A stretch of 64,000 bases of DNA, taken from Vibrio tapetis subsp. quintayensis (GTDB lineage: Bacteria > Pseudomonadota > Gammaproteobacteria > Enterobacterales > Vibrionaceae). This document shows positions 54,848 through 63,710 of the stretch, piece by piece; position 1 is the stretch's first letter, and each line of letters begins with the position of its first letter. A model generated the notes under the pieces. The model saw only the letters and a program-made list of their open reading frames with translations. It made no database searches and was not told the DNA's origin. The position numbers and the translations under genes are program-made. Where the stretch lies: positions 27,481 to 91,480 of the forward strand of contig NZ_JAUFQV010000019.1 in assembly GCF_030409945.1 (NCBI RefSeq). Reading direction: 5' to 3'.

Positions 54848-56779
54848 TTGTCTGTAGAAGCAACCCGTTTACCTCTTGTACTTGCTGGCCCCATACTGCG
54901 TAAAGTAACCGAACATGAGGTTAATTTATGGCTAGTAACGTCTGAACCTTTAATCGGTAGCGTTGAAATTAATAATGCCGAAACAGGCAATTTTTACGCT
55001 CAGCACATAATTGAGCCGAAGCAACAGCTACAAATAGGCACAAACGCGTGGGTTTGTATGCTGACGATTGCAGGTAGCTTTCCCACTCAAACGGCCTTGA
55101 ACTACCAAATAGACACTCAGCATGGGTCAGTTACCACCTTGGTCCCTCATTTAAATTACTCTCACAATACGGGGACTCATGCCGGTATCCGTTTTGTGAT
55201 CAGCGAAAAAGCAGATTACGTGCTGCATGGTTCTTGTCGCAATCCACATCATTTTAGTGACGATGCATTAGTCGCCGCTGACACTAAAATATCAACGCAA
55301 GACATTGCATCTCGACCAGACATGTTAATAATGAGCGGAGATCAAATCTACGCAGATCATGTAGCGGGCCCAACGCTTAGCGCGATCGAACAGACGATTA
55401 ACCTTCTCGGCCTGCCGTCGGAGAGCTTTGAAGAAGCGCCAATAACCAACAGTAATGAGTTATACCATTCCTCAGAATGCTATTATGGCCGTGATAAGCT
55501 CTTACCCCATTACGTCGATGATGGAACCTTACTGACTAAACTGTTTCCGCATCGCAATACCCCAGTATTCAGTTCCACAGAATGTGAAAATCACCTGATC
55601 AGTTTTGCGGAATATTTCGCAATGTATTTACTCGTGTGGTCACCGACAGTCTGGGATCTTATCGATCTTGAGCAACTCGAGCAGCGAAGGTTTGAAACTG
55701 GCGGAAAAGCGCTTTCCTCTCAATGGCAGAAAAAATGGTACGAAGAGAAAAAACACATCCACAAATTTGTCTCTGGATTGAAGCAAGTTCAGCGATTATT
55801 GGCTCATATACCGACTTATATGATCTTTGATGACCACGACATTACTGACGACTGGAATCTCACCGTCGGCTGGGAAAAAGCGGCGTATGACAATCTATTT
55901 TCTCGTCGAATAATCGGTAATGGCCTCATCGCCTATTGGTTATGTCAAGGTTGGGGCAATGCTCCTGAAAAGTTTAACCAGGATTTTCTAACCAAGGTAA
56001 AACGATTCCTTAATGAGAGGAACTTATCAGAACCAAGTCTCGACGCTCATGATGACTTGATTTTGCATCTATATCGCTTTGAAGATTGGCATTACACCAT
56101 CCACACCTCTCCCAAAGTGGTCGTGTTAGATACTCGGACCCGACGCTGGCGTTCAGAGTCTCGAATGAACAAACCTTCTGGGCTACTCGACTGGGAAGCC
56201 ATGACCGAATTTCAACAAGAATTACTCGATCAAAGCAAAGTCATCATTATTTCCGCAGCCCCAATTTTTGGTGTTAAATTCATTGAGATGCTACAGCGGA
56301 CCATGACTATTGTTGGCCACCCTCTCATTATTGATGCAGAAAATTGGATGGCACACCCAGGCAGCGCTAACACACTTATCAGTATTTTCACCCATACGAA
56401 AACACCGACCAATTTTGTCATTCTATCTGGAGATGTGCACTACTCCTTCGCGTATGACGCAAAACTGAGGCACAGTAAAAATAGCCCAAACATCTATCAA
56501 ATTACCTGCAGTGGCATTAAGAACCAGTTTCCTGATCGCCTACTCAAAGCCTGTGACGCTTTGGATACGGTGTTATATAGCCCTCGCTCACCATTAAACT
56601 GGTTTACTAAGCGTAAAAGCCTAAAAATCTCCAAGCGTCACCCAGATACCCAAGAGTTTTATCGCTTGGTTAACCAAAGCACCATAGGAGAATTACGACT
56701 CGATGAAAATGGGAAACCAAAAGAGATATGTTTGTTAACCAGCCAAGGGGAAAAGGTCAACTTCCCAGAGAGACAATAG
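54848..56779 (+). CDS. PhoD-like metallophosphatase
   Basis: A 643-residue protein of the PhoD/phospholipase D-like phosphatase group with a small N-terminal beta domain (about residues 5-95, starting LPLVLAGPILRKV). Metal-binding blocks are MSGDQIYADH, IFDDHDITDDW and ILSGDVHYSF. There is no signal peptide, so unlike Bacillus PhoD it appears cytosolic. The TTG at 54848 is the best start: AAGGA (54836-54840) is seven bases upstream and family members begin just before LPLVLAGP. The ATG at 54833 lies immediately before that site. The substrate is unknown. Confidence 0.87.
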   Translation: MSVEATRLPLVLAGPILRKVTEHEVNLWLVTSEPLIGSVEINNAETGNFYAQHIIEPKQQLQIGTNAWVCMLTIAGSFPTQTALNYQIDTQHGSVTTLVPHLNYSHNTGTHAGIRFVISEKADYVLHGSCRNPHHFSDDALVAADTKISTQDIASRPDMLIMSGDQIYADHVAGPTLSAIEQTINLLGLPSESFEEAPITNSNELYHSSECYYGRDKLLPHYVDDGTLLTKLFPHRNTPVFSSTECENHLISFAEYFAMYLLVWSPTVWDLIDLEQLEQRRFETGGKALSSQWQKKWYEEKKHIHKFVSGLKQVQRLLAHIPTYMIFDDHDITDDWNLTVGWEKAAYDNLFSRRIIGNGLIAYWLCQGWGNAPEKFNQDFLTKVKRFLNERNLSEPSLDAHDDLILHLYRFEDWHYTIHTSPKVVVLDTRTRRWRSESRMNKPSGLLDWEAMTEFQQELLDQSKVIIISAAPIFGVKFIEMLQRTMTIVGHPLIIDAENWMAHPGSANTLISIFTHTKTPTNFVILSGDVHYSFAYDAKLRHSKNSPNIYQITCSGIKNQFPDRLLKACDALDTVLYSPRSPLNWFTKRKSLKISKRHPDTQEFYRLVNQSTIGELRLDENGKPKEICLLTSQGEKVNFPERQ

Positions 56780-56787
56780 ATTACATA

Positions 56788-56809
56788 TAGTTAGTTAGTT
56801 AGTTAGTTA
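56788..56809. repeat. Tetranucleotide tract (TAGT)5
   Basis: Five TAGT units plus TA, just after the PhoD-like gene and about 100 bases before the amidotransferase start. Non-coding in the present annotation. Confidence 0.9.
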
Positions 56810-56905
56810 AGGTTCGTCCTGTTTTGCCTTTCCGAACGTTCATATATTTCACGTTCGACTTAATACGTTAATAATTCTAAATTATTGAAACCGCAAGGAG
56901 TTTAC

Positions 56906-57613
56906 ATGAGTAAAATACTCGTTATCCAAAATGATGAAATCGTACCTGTTGGTTTCTTTGGTGAAGCATTGCAAAACGGCGGAGCTGAGTTAACAGTCCA
57001 CCACTCGTATAAAGACAACACTCAGACATTACGTGTTGACGATTTCGACGGCTTAGTCGTGTTAGGTGGGCGTACGAGTGCTTTTGACGATGTTGAAGCC
57101 CCATTTTTGGCGAGTGTCGTTGAACTCATTGTGCAATTTCACTCTAACGAAAAGCCCATTTTTGGTATTTGTTTGGGCGCTCAACTTCTGGCTCGCGCTT
57201 TTGGCGGTGAATATCGCTCTAATGAAGGATGGGAAGTGGCGTTTACTGAATTATCCATCAATCAAGTTGGTCAACAAGATCCTGTATTATCCGGACTTCC
57301 AGCAACTTTATCTATGTACGAGATGCATCAAGATACGCTAGAACTTCCTTTCGATGCAAAGTTACTGGTCACCGGAAAACACTGCCAAAACCAAGCCTTT
57401 AGAGTGGATCAACTCAGCTACGGCGTTCAATTTCATCCTGAAGCAACACCAGAAATTGTGAATGACTGGGCCGATAGGGTAGCAACAAATCTAGACGAAA
57501 CAACACGCCCTATTCATCAGGCTATGCTCAACACAACGCAAAACCAGTTCCTTCATCAACAAAAGATCTGCAATCATTTGGCGACAAAGTGGCTTACCCT
57601 TGTACAGAAATAA
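56906..57613 (+). CDS. Class I glutamine amidotransferase-like protein
   Basis: A 235-residue stand-alone GATase-1 domain. The triad is Cys89 in GICLGAQLLA, His177 and Glu179 in GVQFHPEATPE. It resembles GMP synthase-type amidotransferase domains such as the gamma-glutamyl peptidase PuuD-like or YfeJ-like proteins, but no partner synthase is encoded next to it. The start at ATG 56906 has AAGGAG ahead of it. It may hydrolyse gamma-glutamyl amides or give ammonia to an unlinked partner. The tetranucleotide tract lies upstream. Confidence 0.88.
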   Translation: MSKILVIQNDEIVPVGFFGEALQNGGAELTVHHSYKDNTQTLRVDDFDGLVVLGGRTSAFDDVEAPFLASVVELIVQFHSNEKPIFGICLGAQLLARAFGGEYRSNEGWEVAFTELSINQVGQQDPVLSGLPATLSMYEMHQDTLELPFDAKLLVTGKHCQNQAFRVDQLSYGVQFHPEATPEIVNDWADRVATNLDETTRPIHQAMLNTTQNQFLHQQKICNHLATKWLTLVQK

Positions 57614-57702
57614 ATGGTAAAGAAACAAATTGTGCTGCGCAAATAAACTTCTTGCTCTACAATGTCGCCCCACTCAAATTGAGCCCGTAAGTTGGTTTCG
57701 TT

Positions 57703-58002
57703 ATGGCCGGTAAGCCTAAACTTATTGAAGCAATGCAGAACATTATTGATGACGTAAAACATCAGTTTCCTTTGTATGACGAAGACACGTTTGTGTGTGG
57801 GCCTGATAACAGCTGCCAAGGCTGTCCGAAAAAACTGATGGAATTGGTCGATAGCGATTTAACGTATTGGGAACACCAAGTTCAACGAGGCATAGCGCCA
57901 ACGTTTGATGAACTAAATCGCTTTGGAAAGATGTGTAAAAATGTGAGACGAGCGCTAGTTCGAAATGGCCGTATCATAGACAGCCCATCAACAACCTCAT
58001 AA
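57703..58002 (+). CDS. Small cysteine-rich hypothetical protein, 99 residues
   Basis: A 99-residue soluble protein. Cys32, Cys38 and Cys41 form a C-X5-C-X2-C cluster (CGPDNSCQGCPKK), with a fourth Cys at 78 (GKMCKNVRR). This arrangement could hold zinc or an iron-sulfur cluster. The rest is helical and basic towards the C-terminus. I do not recognise a family. It overlaps the 3' end of a convergent GNAT gene by six bases. The upstream ribosome site is weak. Confidence 0.65.
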   Translation: MAGKPKLIEAMQNIIDDVKHQFPLYDEDTFVCGPDNSCQGCPKKLMELVDSDLTYWEHQVQRGIAPTFDELNRFGKMCKNVRRALVRNGRIIDSPSTTS

Positions 58003-58476
58003 CAGGCGTTTTTGCATTTCGATGGTATGCCAAACTTCGCCATTAAAGCTCCGGCTGCCCTGAATTTTCTCGACTTCGGTAAATCCTAGTCCTAAGTAAC
58101 ACCGCCTCGCACTGGCGTTTGGCTCAAAAACAGCCAAGGACAGCTCATTACAACCGAAACGTGACTGAGCTTTTTCTATTGCGCGAGTCACCAAAATTTT
58201 AGATAAGCCCCGGCCACGAAATGGTTCGGCAATAAAAACTCGACACAATCGGTACTTTTTAGCCTCAAGGTGACGAAGCTCTATGAAGCCCGCCTTTTGC
58301 CCATCGACTTGGAAAAGATAAGAATGCACTTCCGGTTGGTCACAATGTTTGGCGATTTGTTCTGCGGTTAATGGGTGAGCGTATAGCGGCCCACCCCATT
58401 GATAGCTAAGCTGCTCTGAATCGATCCAACCCAAGAGTACTTCAAGATCCTTTCCTGTAAATGGTACCAATTCCAT
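57997..58476 (-). CDS. GNAT family N-acetyltransferase
   Basis: A 159-residue GNAT of the RimJ/RimL-like branch. The acetyl-CoA loop reads FRGRGLSKILVTRAI, the beta strand is LCRVFIAEP, and the C-terminal NELSLAVFEPNASARRCYLGLGF is typical. Substrate unknown. It is convergent with the Cys-rich gene and divergent from the AraC/ABC module. Confidence 0.88.
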   Translation of the reverse strand: MELVPFTGKDLEVLLGWIDSEQLSYQWGGPLYAHPLTAEQIAKHCDQPEVHSYLFQVDGQKAGFIELRHLEAKKYRLCRVFIAEPFRGRGLSKILVTRAIEKAQSRFGCNELSLAVFEPNASARRCYLGLGFTEVEKIQGSRSFNGEVWHTIEMQKRLL

Positions 58477-58601
58477 TACTTAAACTCTTTTGTAAGTGCG
58501 CTATTGATAGCTTAACGAAAGACCAACACCTACGTCCAGATCGTGTGAACAATGAGTCCATTTTAATTTGTATTCAAATGGTTGCCCATCGCATCACAAT
58601 A

Positions 58602-58620
58602 AATGATAATAACTATCATT
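58602..58620. promoter_or_regulatory. Fur box upstream of the AraC regulator
   Basis: AATGATAATAACTATCATT is a near-perfect inverted repeat with seven-base arms AATGATA / TATCATT, matching iron-regulated Fur sites. It ends 15 bases before the AraC start codon. Confidence 0.75.
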
Positions 58621-58635
58621 AAACAGGGAGGAGTC

Positions 58636-59493
58636 ATGGGTAACCTCGTCAACAGTCTAACGCAGGCCAAACATTTAATGGGGTGTTGCGATACGATCGT
58701 GTTAGGGCCTCATTGTACTGCCCAAGTCGTGAATTATTGCGCCAGTGCCGATACGCTTATCGATGATCCCGTTGAATCTGGATGTTATATCAGTGTCATG
58801 GGTGCGAACGACGCCTACTCACCTAACTATCCAGACTACCCAGCTTCTTCATTCGAACACCGCTTTATGGCGACGGTCATCAGTGTGCCACTAAAGAAAG
58901 ACACCATCATCCTACCGAAAGATGGAAAAATGCAGGCCATTCGCATGCAGTTTCCACTCAATCATGGCATCGCCAGTTCACTTGCCACCAGCCAGTCAGA
59001 CGACTTCTTACTACCATTTGAAGGCTACAGCGCGGGCTGGCAAATGCCACTTTTTAACGAGCTTGCGTCCGTGGTTCGAACGGTATGGGAATGCGAGTAC
59101 TCAGGCGAAGCACGAAAGATCTGGTTACATGGGAAAATGTTAGAAATACTCGCGCTCATCATGACAAGACCAAAGCCACAAAGCCTTGTCGATAGAGCCT
59201 GTTCAGAAGTGCAACACAGACCCGACACCCGTTGGACCATAAAGTCACTTGCTAAAGCGTTAAATACGAACGAATGCTACCTCAAAAGTGCATTTCGAGA
59301 AGAGTTAGGCGTGGGCGTTGCGTACTGGATTCAGCACCACCGAGTCAGCTTAGCCAAAGACAAACTCCAGTACGGAACTCAACCCATCACAGACATAGCC
59401 TTGTCTCTTGGGTATCAATCAAGCAGTCACTTCACTCAAGTCTTTAAACGCCATGTCGGCATCACACCGAACAATTTCCGCAATCGAACATAA
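58636..59493 (+). CDS. AraC family regulator (YbtA-like context)
   Basis: A 285-residue regulator. The C-terminal AraC domain has two helix-turn-helix units (WTIKSLAKALNTNECYLKSA and ITDIALSLGYQSSSHFTQVF). The N-terminal half is an effector domain I cannot name. Its start was moved from 58603 to ATG 58636 because GGGAGGAG precedes it and the earlier ATG lies inside a Fur box. The context, AraC regulator plus two ABC half-transporters with Fur boxes, is like ybtA-ybtP-ybtQ for siderophore use in Yersinia; the regulator may respond to an iron-siderophore complex. Confidence 0.88.
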   Translation: MGNLVNSLTQAKHLMGCCDTIVLGPHCTAQVVNYCASADTLIDDPVESGCYISVMGANDAYSPNYPDYPASSFEHRFMATVISVPLKKDTIILPKDGKMQAIRMQFPLNHGIASSLATSQSDDFLLPFEGYSAGWQMPLFNELASVVRTVWECEYSGEARKIWLHGKMLEILALIMTRPKPQSLVDRACSEVQHRPDTRWTIKSLAKALNTNECYLKSAFREELGVGVAYWIQHHRVSLAKDKLQYGTQPITDIALSLGYQSSSHFTQVFKRHVGITPNNFRNRT

Positions 59494-59529
59494 TTTCTCC
59501 CATATTTGACAGCCAACTCCCATTCATTA

Positions 59530-59548
59530 AACGAGAATAATTCCTATT
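59530..59548. promoter_or_regulatory. Second Fur-box-like site, upstream of the ABC genes
   Basis: AACGAGAATAATTCCTATT matches a common Fur-box form (AATGAGAATAATTCTCATT) at 16 of 19 positions. It lies 12 bases before the first ABC gene start and partly covers its promoter region; TTGACA at 59506-59511 may be the -35 element. Confidence 0.6.
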
Positions 59549-59560
59549 AAGGAGTTATTT

Positions 59561-61249
59561 ATGCATTTAGTTCAAACCATGACGCGTAAAGACGCGTTTT
59601 TTACCATGCTTAGAAGTGAAACACCGCGAGTGTGCGCTTCCATTGTTTTTGCTTTACTCGCCACTTTAGTGGAATTCATCCCATGGATAGCCGTGTATTT
59701 GGCGATTGAAACCATCATGAATCAGGGTTCTGTGGTCGTTCATTCTGTAGTCATCGCAGCGGCGCTATTGGTTCGCTATGTATTCTATATCGCCGCCGTT
59801 TGGCAGGCGCACCTTGTGGCTTATCATGTCATTCAAAAAGTAAGACAACACATGGTGAAAGTACTCAGCACCATGCCACTTGAACAGTTACAGCGCTACA
59901 AGCGAGCTGACCTAGAAAAACGCATCTCTAGCGATTGCCAACAATTGGAGCCACTCATTGCGCACCATGGCACCGATGTGATTAATGGCTTACTGATGCC
60001 AATATTGCTTTCATGCCTGCTTTTTTACATCGATTGGCGTATTGCGCTGATCGCTTTCATCCCCTTGCCTATTGCGGCAACCATTCAATTTCTCATGATG
60101 AAAGGATTCAGTGGCCGCTTTGAAAAATACCAAAGCATCGTCGCAACCATGCATTCGGCGCAGCTGGAATTTTTGCGCAGCATTGGCGTGATGAAATTGT
60201 TTGCCGTTGATGCACAGAGCTACCAACAGTTGCATAAAGCCATGGAAAAGCACAACAAGTTGGTTTCCAGTTACACAAAGCAACTCATCACCGCATGGGT
60301 CGGCTTTATTACCATCGCTCAAACGTCTTTCATTCTTGTGGTACCCGTTGCAATTGGGTTCACCATGCAGGGTCAGCTGTCCATTGCTGAACTCATCATG
60401 ATCTCAGCCATCACTGCAGGCCTGCTAAAACCATGGCTCGCCTTAACTCAGGTTTCCGGCCAAGCCCAACAGTCCTTTTTGTGCTTAGACCGATTGATCC
60501 CCATGTTTGGCTATTCGGAATCAAACCACGCCTTATACTCAGGCTTTGTGCAAACACTAAGTTGTCAGAAACTGTATTTAGATAGAGGGGAGCAATCCGT
60601 TCTACGAGACATTAATGCTTCGTTGAGTTCTGGCGACCGCGTTTTCATTCAAGGCCCGTCTGGTTGTGGAAAAAGCTCATTAATCGAAGTGTTAACGGGA
60701 GCTTTGAGCGCAACACAGGACGGTTGGTATATCAACGACCAAGCCGTCTCTACTCTTACGGATCAAAACCGCGCCGAATATGTGGCGGTGGTTAGTCAGC
60801 AGAGTCTGTTTTTCAGTGGCAGCATTCGAGATAACCTCTTACTCGCCAGCCCAACATGCGACGATATGACGGTTTGGAAAACCCTTGATAGATTGGAACT
60901 CACAGCACTGATCCGCGCCTTACCGAATCAACTTGATACCGATATGGGAGAAACCCACCGCACATTCAGTGGCGGCGAAATGCAACGATTGGCCATCGCT
61001 CGCGCCTTATTAGCACACACGCCTATTCTGGTATTGGACGAGGCCACGGCCCATTTGGACCAAAAATCAGAACTCAGCATTTTGGATTCGATTCACCACG
61101 CGTTTCCTGAGCAAATTCAGATCATCATCAACCACAGAACCCACCGCAAGGATTCGTCACTGACCAACGCAGTCGTCAGCACCATGATTCGCCCCACACA
61201 GCATTGGACCATTGATAATGGCTCATTAAAGGAATGCACACATGGATAA
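59561..61249 (+). CDS. ABC transporter half-molecule (YbtP-like)
   Basis: A 562-residue protein with six membrane helices (about residues 20-280) fused to an ATPase domain. Walker A is GPSGCGKSSL, the signature is FSGGEMQRLA (F instead of the common L), Walker B is ILVLDEATAHLD, and the switch histidine is in IIINHRTH. In the YbtP/YbtQ and IrtAB systems such half-transporters act as heterodimers that import iron-siderophore complexes despite an exporter fold. The stop lies eight bases into the next gene, so the two are coupled. AAGGAG precedes the ATG. Confidence 0.9.
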   Translation: MHLVQTMTRKDAFFTMLRSETPRVCASIVFALLATLVEFIPWIAVYLAIETIMNQGSVVVHSVVIAAALLVRYVFYIAAVWQAHLVAYHVIQKVRQHMVKVLSTMPLEQLQRYKRADLEKRISSDCQQLEPLIAHHGTDVINGLLMPILLSCLLFYIDWRIALIAFIPLPIAATIQFLMMKGFSGRFEKYQSIVATMHSAQLEFLRSIGVMKLFAVDAQSYQQLHKAMEKHNKLVSSYTKQLITAWVGFITIAQTSFILVVPVAIGFTMQGQLSIAELIMISAITAGLLKPWLALTQVSGQAQQSFLCLDRLIPMFGYSESNHALYSGFVQTLSCQKLYLDRGEQSVLRDINASLSSGDRVFIQGPSGCGKSSLIEVLTGALSATQDGWYINDQAVSTLTDQNRAEYVAVVSQQSLFFSGSIRDNLLLASPTCDDMTVWKTLDRLELTALIRALPNQLDTDMGETHRTFSGGEMQRLAIARALLAHTPILVLDEATAHLDQKSELSILDSIHHAFPEQIQIIINHRTHRKDSSLTNAVVSTMIRPTQHWTIDNGSLKECTHG

Positions 61250-62930
61250 CGTTCGATTTCTTTTACAATACAGTAAAGCCAGCAGTAACGACTTTTTTGT
61301 CGGCATTGCAGGAAAAATGTTCACTGAACTATTATCCGCCATCGTGTGGGCGATGGTGTTTGGTTTTCTCTATGCGCAAGACGCGCCGCAATTAACCTGG
61401 TTGTTATGCGTTTCAGCGGCCGTGGTTACTTTACAATGGTTCTCAGGCCAAACCGCCAAACAGAGTTTTCTCGGTGCATACAACATCACGCATCACTTAC
61501 GCAGCCAATTATTGTCTGACATACGTAAACAGCCTTTGGCCCATTTAATCGGCAAAGGGCTTGGTGAGCGAATGAAGCTGGTCACAACTGACCTGAAATT
61601 ATTTGAAGACATCTTCAGCCACCTCGTAGCAGACTTTTTTGCCGCTTGGGTGATCCCGGCCTGTATGCTGGTGTTTATGCTGTGGGTGTCACCAACACTG
61701 GCTGCGGTGCTGGCCTTATTTATCGCCCTCGCCATCTTAGTCCTGATGATGACAGAAGGTCGACTGAGTCGTGTGGCCAAAGACAATCACGAGCACACGA
61801 CCCAAAGTGCCAATCAAGTCTTAGAGTTTATCGCTTGTTTACCTATGCTCAAAAGCTTTGGTCGTTCTGAAAGGTTATCTGCCCCTCTAAACCAACGTAT
61901 CGAACAAGTCAGAAAAAGCGGTCTCGGCTTAGAATGGGCGGGGGGGACAGGTGTCATGGGCGCGACGTTACTACTTGAATTAAGCCTACCTGCTATGATC
62001 GCCGTTGCGTCAACTTTGTATGGCTATGGCGCCATCACCTTAACGGACTGCCTTGCTGCCATTTTGGCGACCATTGCTACAGTTCGCCCTTTGGCCCGTC
62101 TAGCTTTGTTCTCGACACTTCTGCGTTTGTTTATAAGCTCGGCGCGTCGATTGAGAGAGTTAGCTTCTTCCCCTCAACAAACCCAGAAGGGACAGGCACC
62201 AAATTATTATGATATTTCACTCGAAAAGGTGAGTTTGGCGTTCGAGGAACAAACCGTATTAAATAACATTGATTTGGCTATTTCTCAGGGAGAACATGTC
62301 GCCATTGTCGGCCCAAGTGGCTCAGGCAAGTCAAGCCTTCTGCACCTTATTGCGGCTTTCCATAACCCAACACACGGGCAAATTAAGATTGGTGGCAAAA
62401 CACTAGAGAACATCGGAACTGAGCAATTGTATAAGCACATAAGCTACGTGACGCAAGAGGTACAGTTGTTTGCAGGCAGCTTGAAAGACAATCTGTTGAT
62501 TGCAAATAACAACGCCAGTTTAGCGCAATTACAAGAGGCGGTTACCAACGCAGGGTTAAATGAACTACTGCAACGTTTGCCTCAAGGGCTAGACAGTGAG
62601 ATTGGTGAAAATGGTTGCCAATTATCCGGAGGAGAAAGGCAACGCTTGAGTTTGGCTCGTGCCCTACTTCACAACGCACCTATTGTACTTTTGGATGAAT
62701 TCACATCGGCCTTAGATCAGGTAAAACAACAAGAAGTGCTCGATACACTTGAACAACTTTGCAAAGGTAAAACCGTTGTCACCGTCGCCCATCGTTTGGA
62801 CACCGTCACCGATGCCGATACCATTTATTTGTTAAACCAAGGGCAGATCGTCGCCAATGGCAATCATAATGAATTGTTAAACAACAACTCGCAGTATCAA
62901 GAGCTATGGTATGCAGGGAGAGTCGCCTAA
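61242..62930 (+). CDS. ABC transporter half-molecule (YbtQ-like)
   Basis: A 562-residue partner of the preceding gene, also with an exporter-type membrane domain and an ATPase domain. Walker A is GPSGSGKSSLL, the signature LSGGERQRLSLAR is canonical, Walker B is IVLLDEFTSALD and the H-loop is VTVAHRLDT. The two halves together should form one transporter. An eight-base overlap with the upstream gene indicates tight coupling. Substrate is inferred from context as a siderophore or other metallophore; no receptor or biosynthesis gene is in the window. Confidence 0.9.
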   Translation: MDNVRFLLQYSKASSNDFFVGIAGKMFTELLSAIVWAMVFGFLYAQDAPQLTWLLCVSAAVVTLQWFSGQTAKQSFLGAYNITHHLRSQLLSDIRKQPLAHLIGKGLGERMKLVTTDLKLFEDIFSHLVADFFAAWVIPACMLVFMLWVSPTLAAVLALFIALAILVLMMTEGRLSRVAKDNHEHTTQSANQVLEFIACLPMLKSFGRSERLSAPLNQRIEQVRKSGLGLEWAGGTGVMGATLLLELSLPAMIAVASTLYGYGAITLTDCLAAILATIATVRPLARLALFSTLLRLFISSARRLRELASSPQQTQKGQAPNYYDISLEKVSLAFEEQTVLNNIDLAISQGEHVAIVGPSGSGKSSLLHLIAAFHNPTHGQIKIGGKTLENIGTEQLYKHISYVTQEVQLFAGSLKDNLLIANNNASLAQLQEAVTNAGLNELLQRLPQGLDSEIGENGCQLSGGERQRLSLARALLHNAPIVLLDEFTSALDQVKQQEVLDTLEQLCKGKTVVTVAHRLDTVTDADTIYLLNQGQIVANGNHNELLNNNSQYQELWYAGRVA

Positions 62931-62941
62931 CGGGCACCATT

Positions 62942-62991
62942 AAGCGTGCTCTCCTAACTGAATGATCTCTTTTCAGAAGGTGAGCACGCTT
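62942..62991 (+). terminator. Hairpin between the ABC operon and the SIMPL gene
   Basis: Ten-base arms AAGCGTGCTC / GAGCACGCTT with a 30-base loop and weak flanking T runs. It lies between convergent genes. Confidence 0.5.
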
Positions 62992-62999
62992 TAGGCTAT

Positions 63000-63710
63000 T
63001 TAGTCAGAAAGGTAATATTCAACCGTAGAAACAACACGCAATTTTTTAATATGTGCGGTATTGCTGTCTCGATTTGAAATACTGAAACGACCTTGAGAAG
63101 CACGTTTGATCTTACCTAACTGGCTTTGCGAATCCGCGGCAAACTTCTGCGCGACCTCTCTTGCCTGACGGGTCGCTTCTTCGACCATTTCAGGTTTTAC
63201 ATCATTTAACTGAGTGAAAAGATATTCAGGTTGGCTGCTATAACTGTCTTGGTTTAATACCAACCCTAGCTTGCCAAGTTCGCCAAGTTTGTTCATTGCA
63301 CCTCGAACCGTGTCCACTTTGGTGCTGTATATCGTGATGCTCTGGTTAGCAAGATAGCGAAACTCAACATAACTATCGCCGTACTGTTGGGCTTTTTTAT
63401 CCACAACACTTGGCGAAGAAAGCGAGAACTCTGCATCCTCTATGCCTTGCTCAATTAGAAATGCCGACACCTGCTTCGTTTGTGTTTCGAGGGTTTGATA
63501 CACTTTTTGCAAATCGTTATCGGCAACCGTTAACTGAATTGGCCAAATAACGGTGTCTGCTGGGTATTCCCTTTCAGACAAGCCTTTCACCGTCACTACC
63601 CGTTCGTAGCTTTTAAAATTGATGACAGCCTGCTGCAACTGGAAACCCAGCAACGCAAGCCCAAGTACAAGGCCCACACCAATGGCCCAAGATGATTTTG
63701 AAGTAGTCAT
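63000..63710 (-). CDS. SIMPL domain (DUF541) protein
   Basis: A 236-residue periplasmic or membrane-anchored protein. One hydrophobic N-terminal segment (WAIGVGLVLGLALLGFQL, residues 9-26) is probably a signal anchor. The domain has the usual start VVTVKGLSEREYPADTVIWPI, given here in part, and ends with RVVSTVEYYLSD. Family members such as E. coli YggE affect oxidative stress handling; function is not well known. No neighbour hints at a specific role. AGGAGG lies 6 bases upstream of the ATG. Confidence 0.9.
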   Translation of the reverse strand: MTTSKSSWAIGVGLVLGLALLGFQLQQAVINFKSYERVVTVKGLSEREYPADTVIWPIQLTVADNDLQKVYQTLETQTKQVSAFLIEQGIEDAEFSLSSPSVVDKKAQQYGDSYVEFRYLANQSITIYSTKVDTVRGAMNKLGELGKLGLVLNQDSYSSQPEYLFTQLNDVKPEMVEEATRQAREVAQKFAADSQSQLGKIKRASQGRFSISNRDSNTAHIKKLRVVSTVEYYLSD

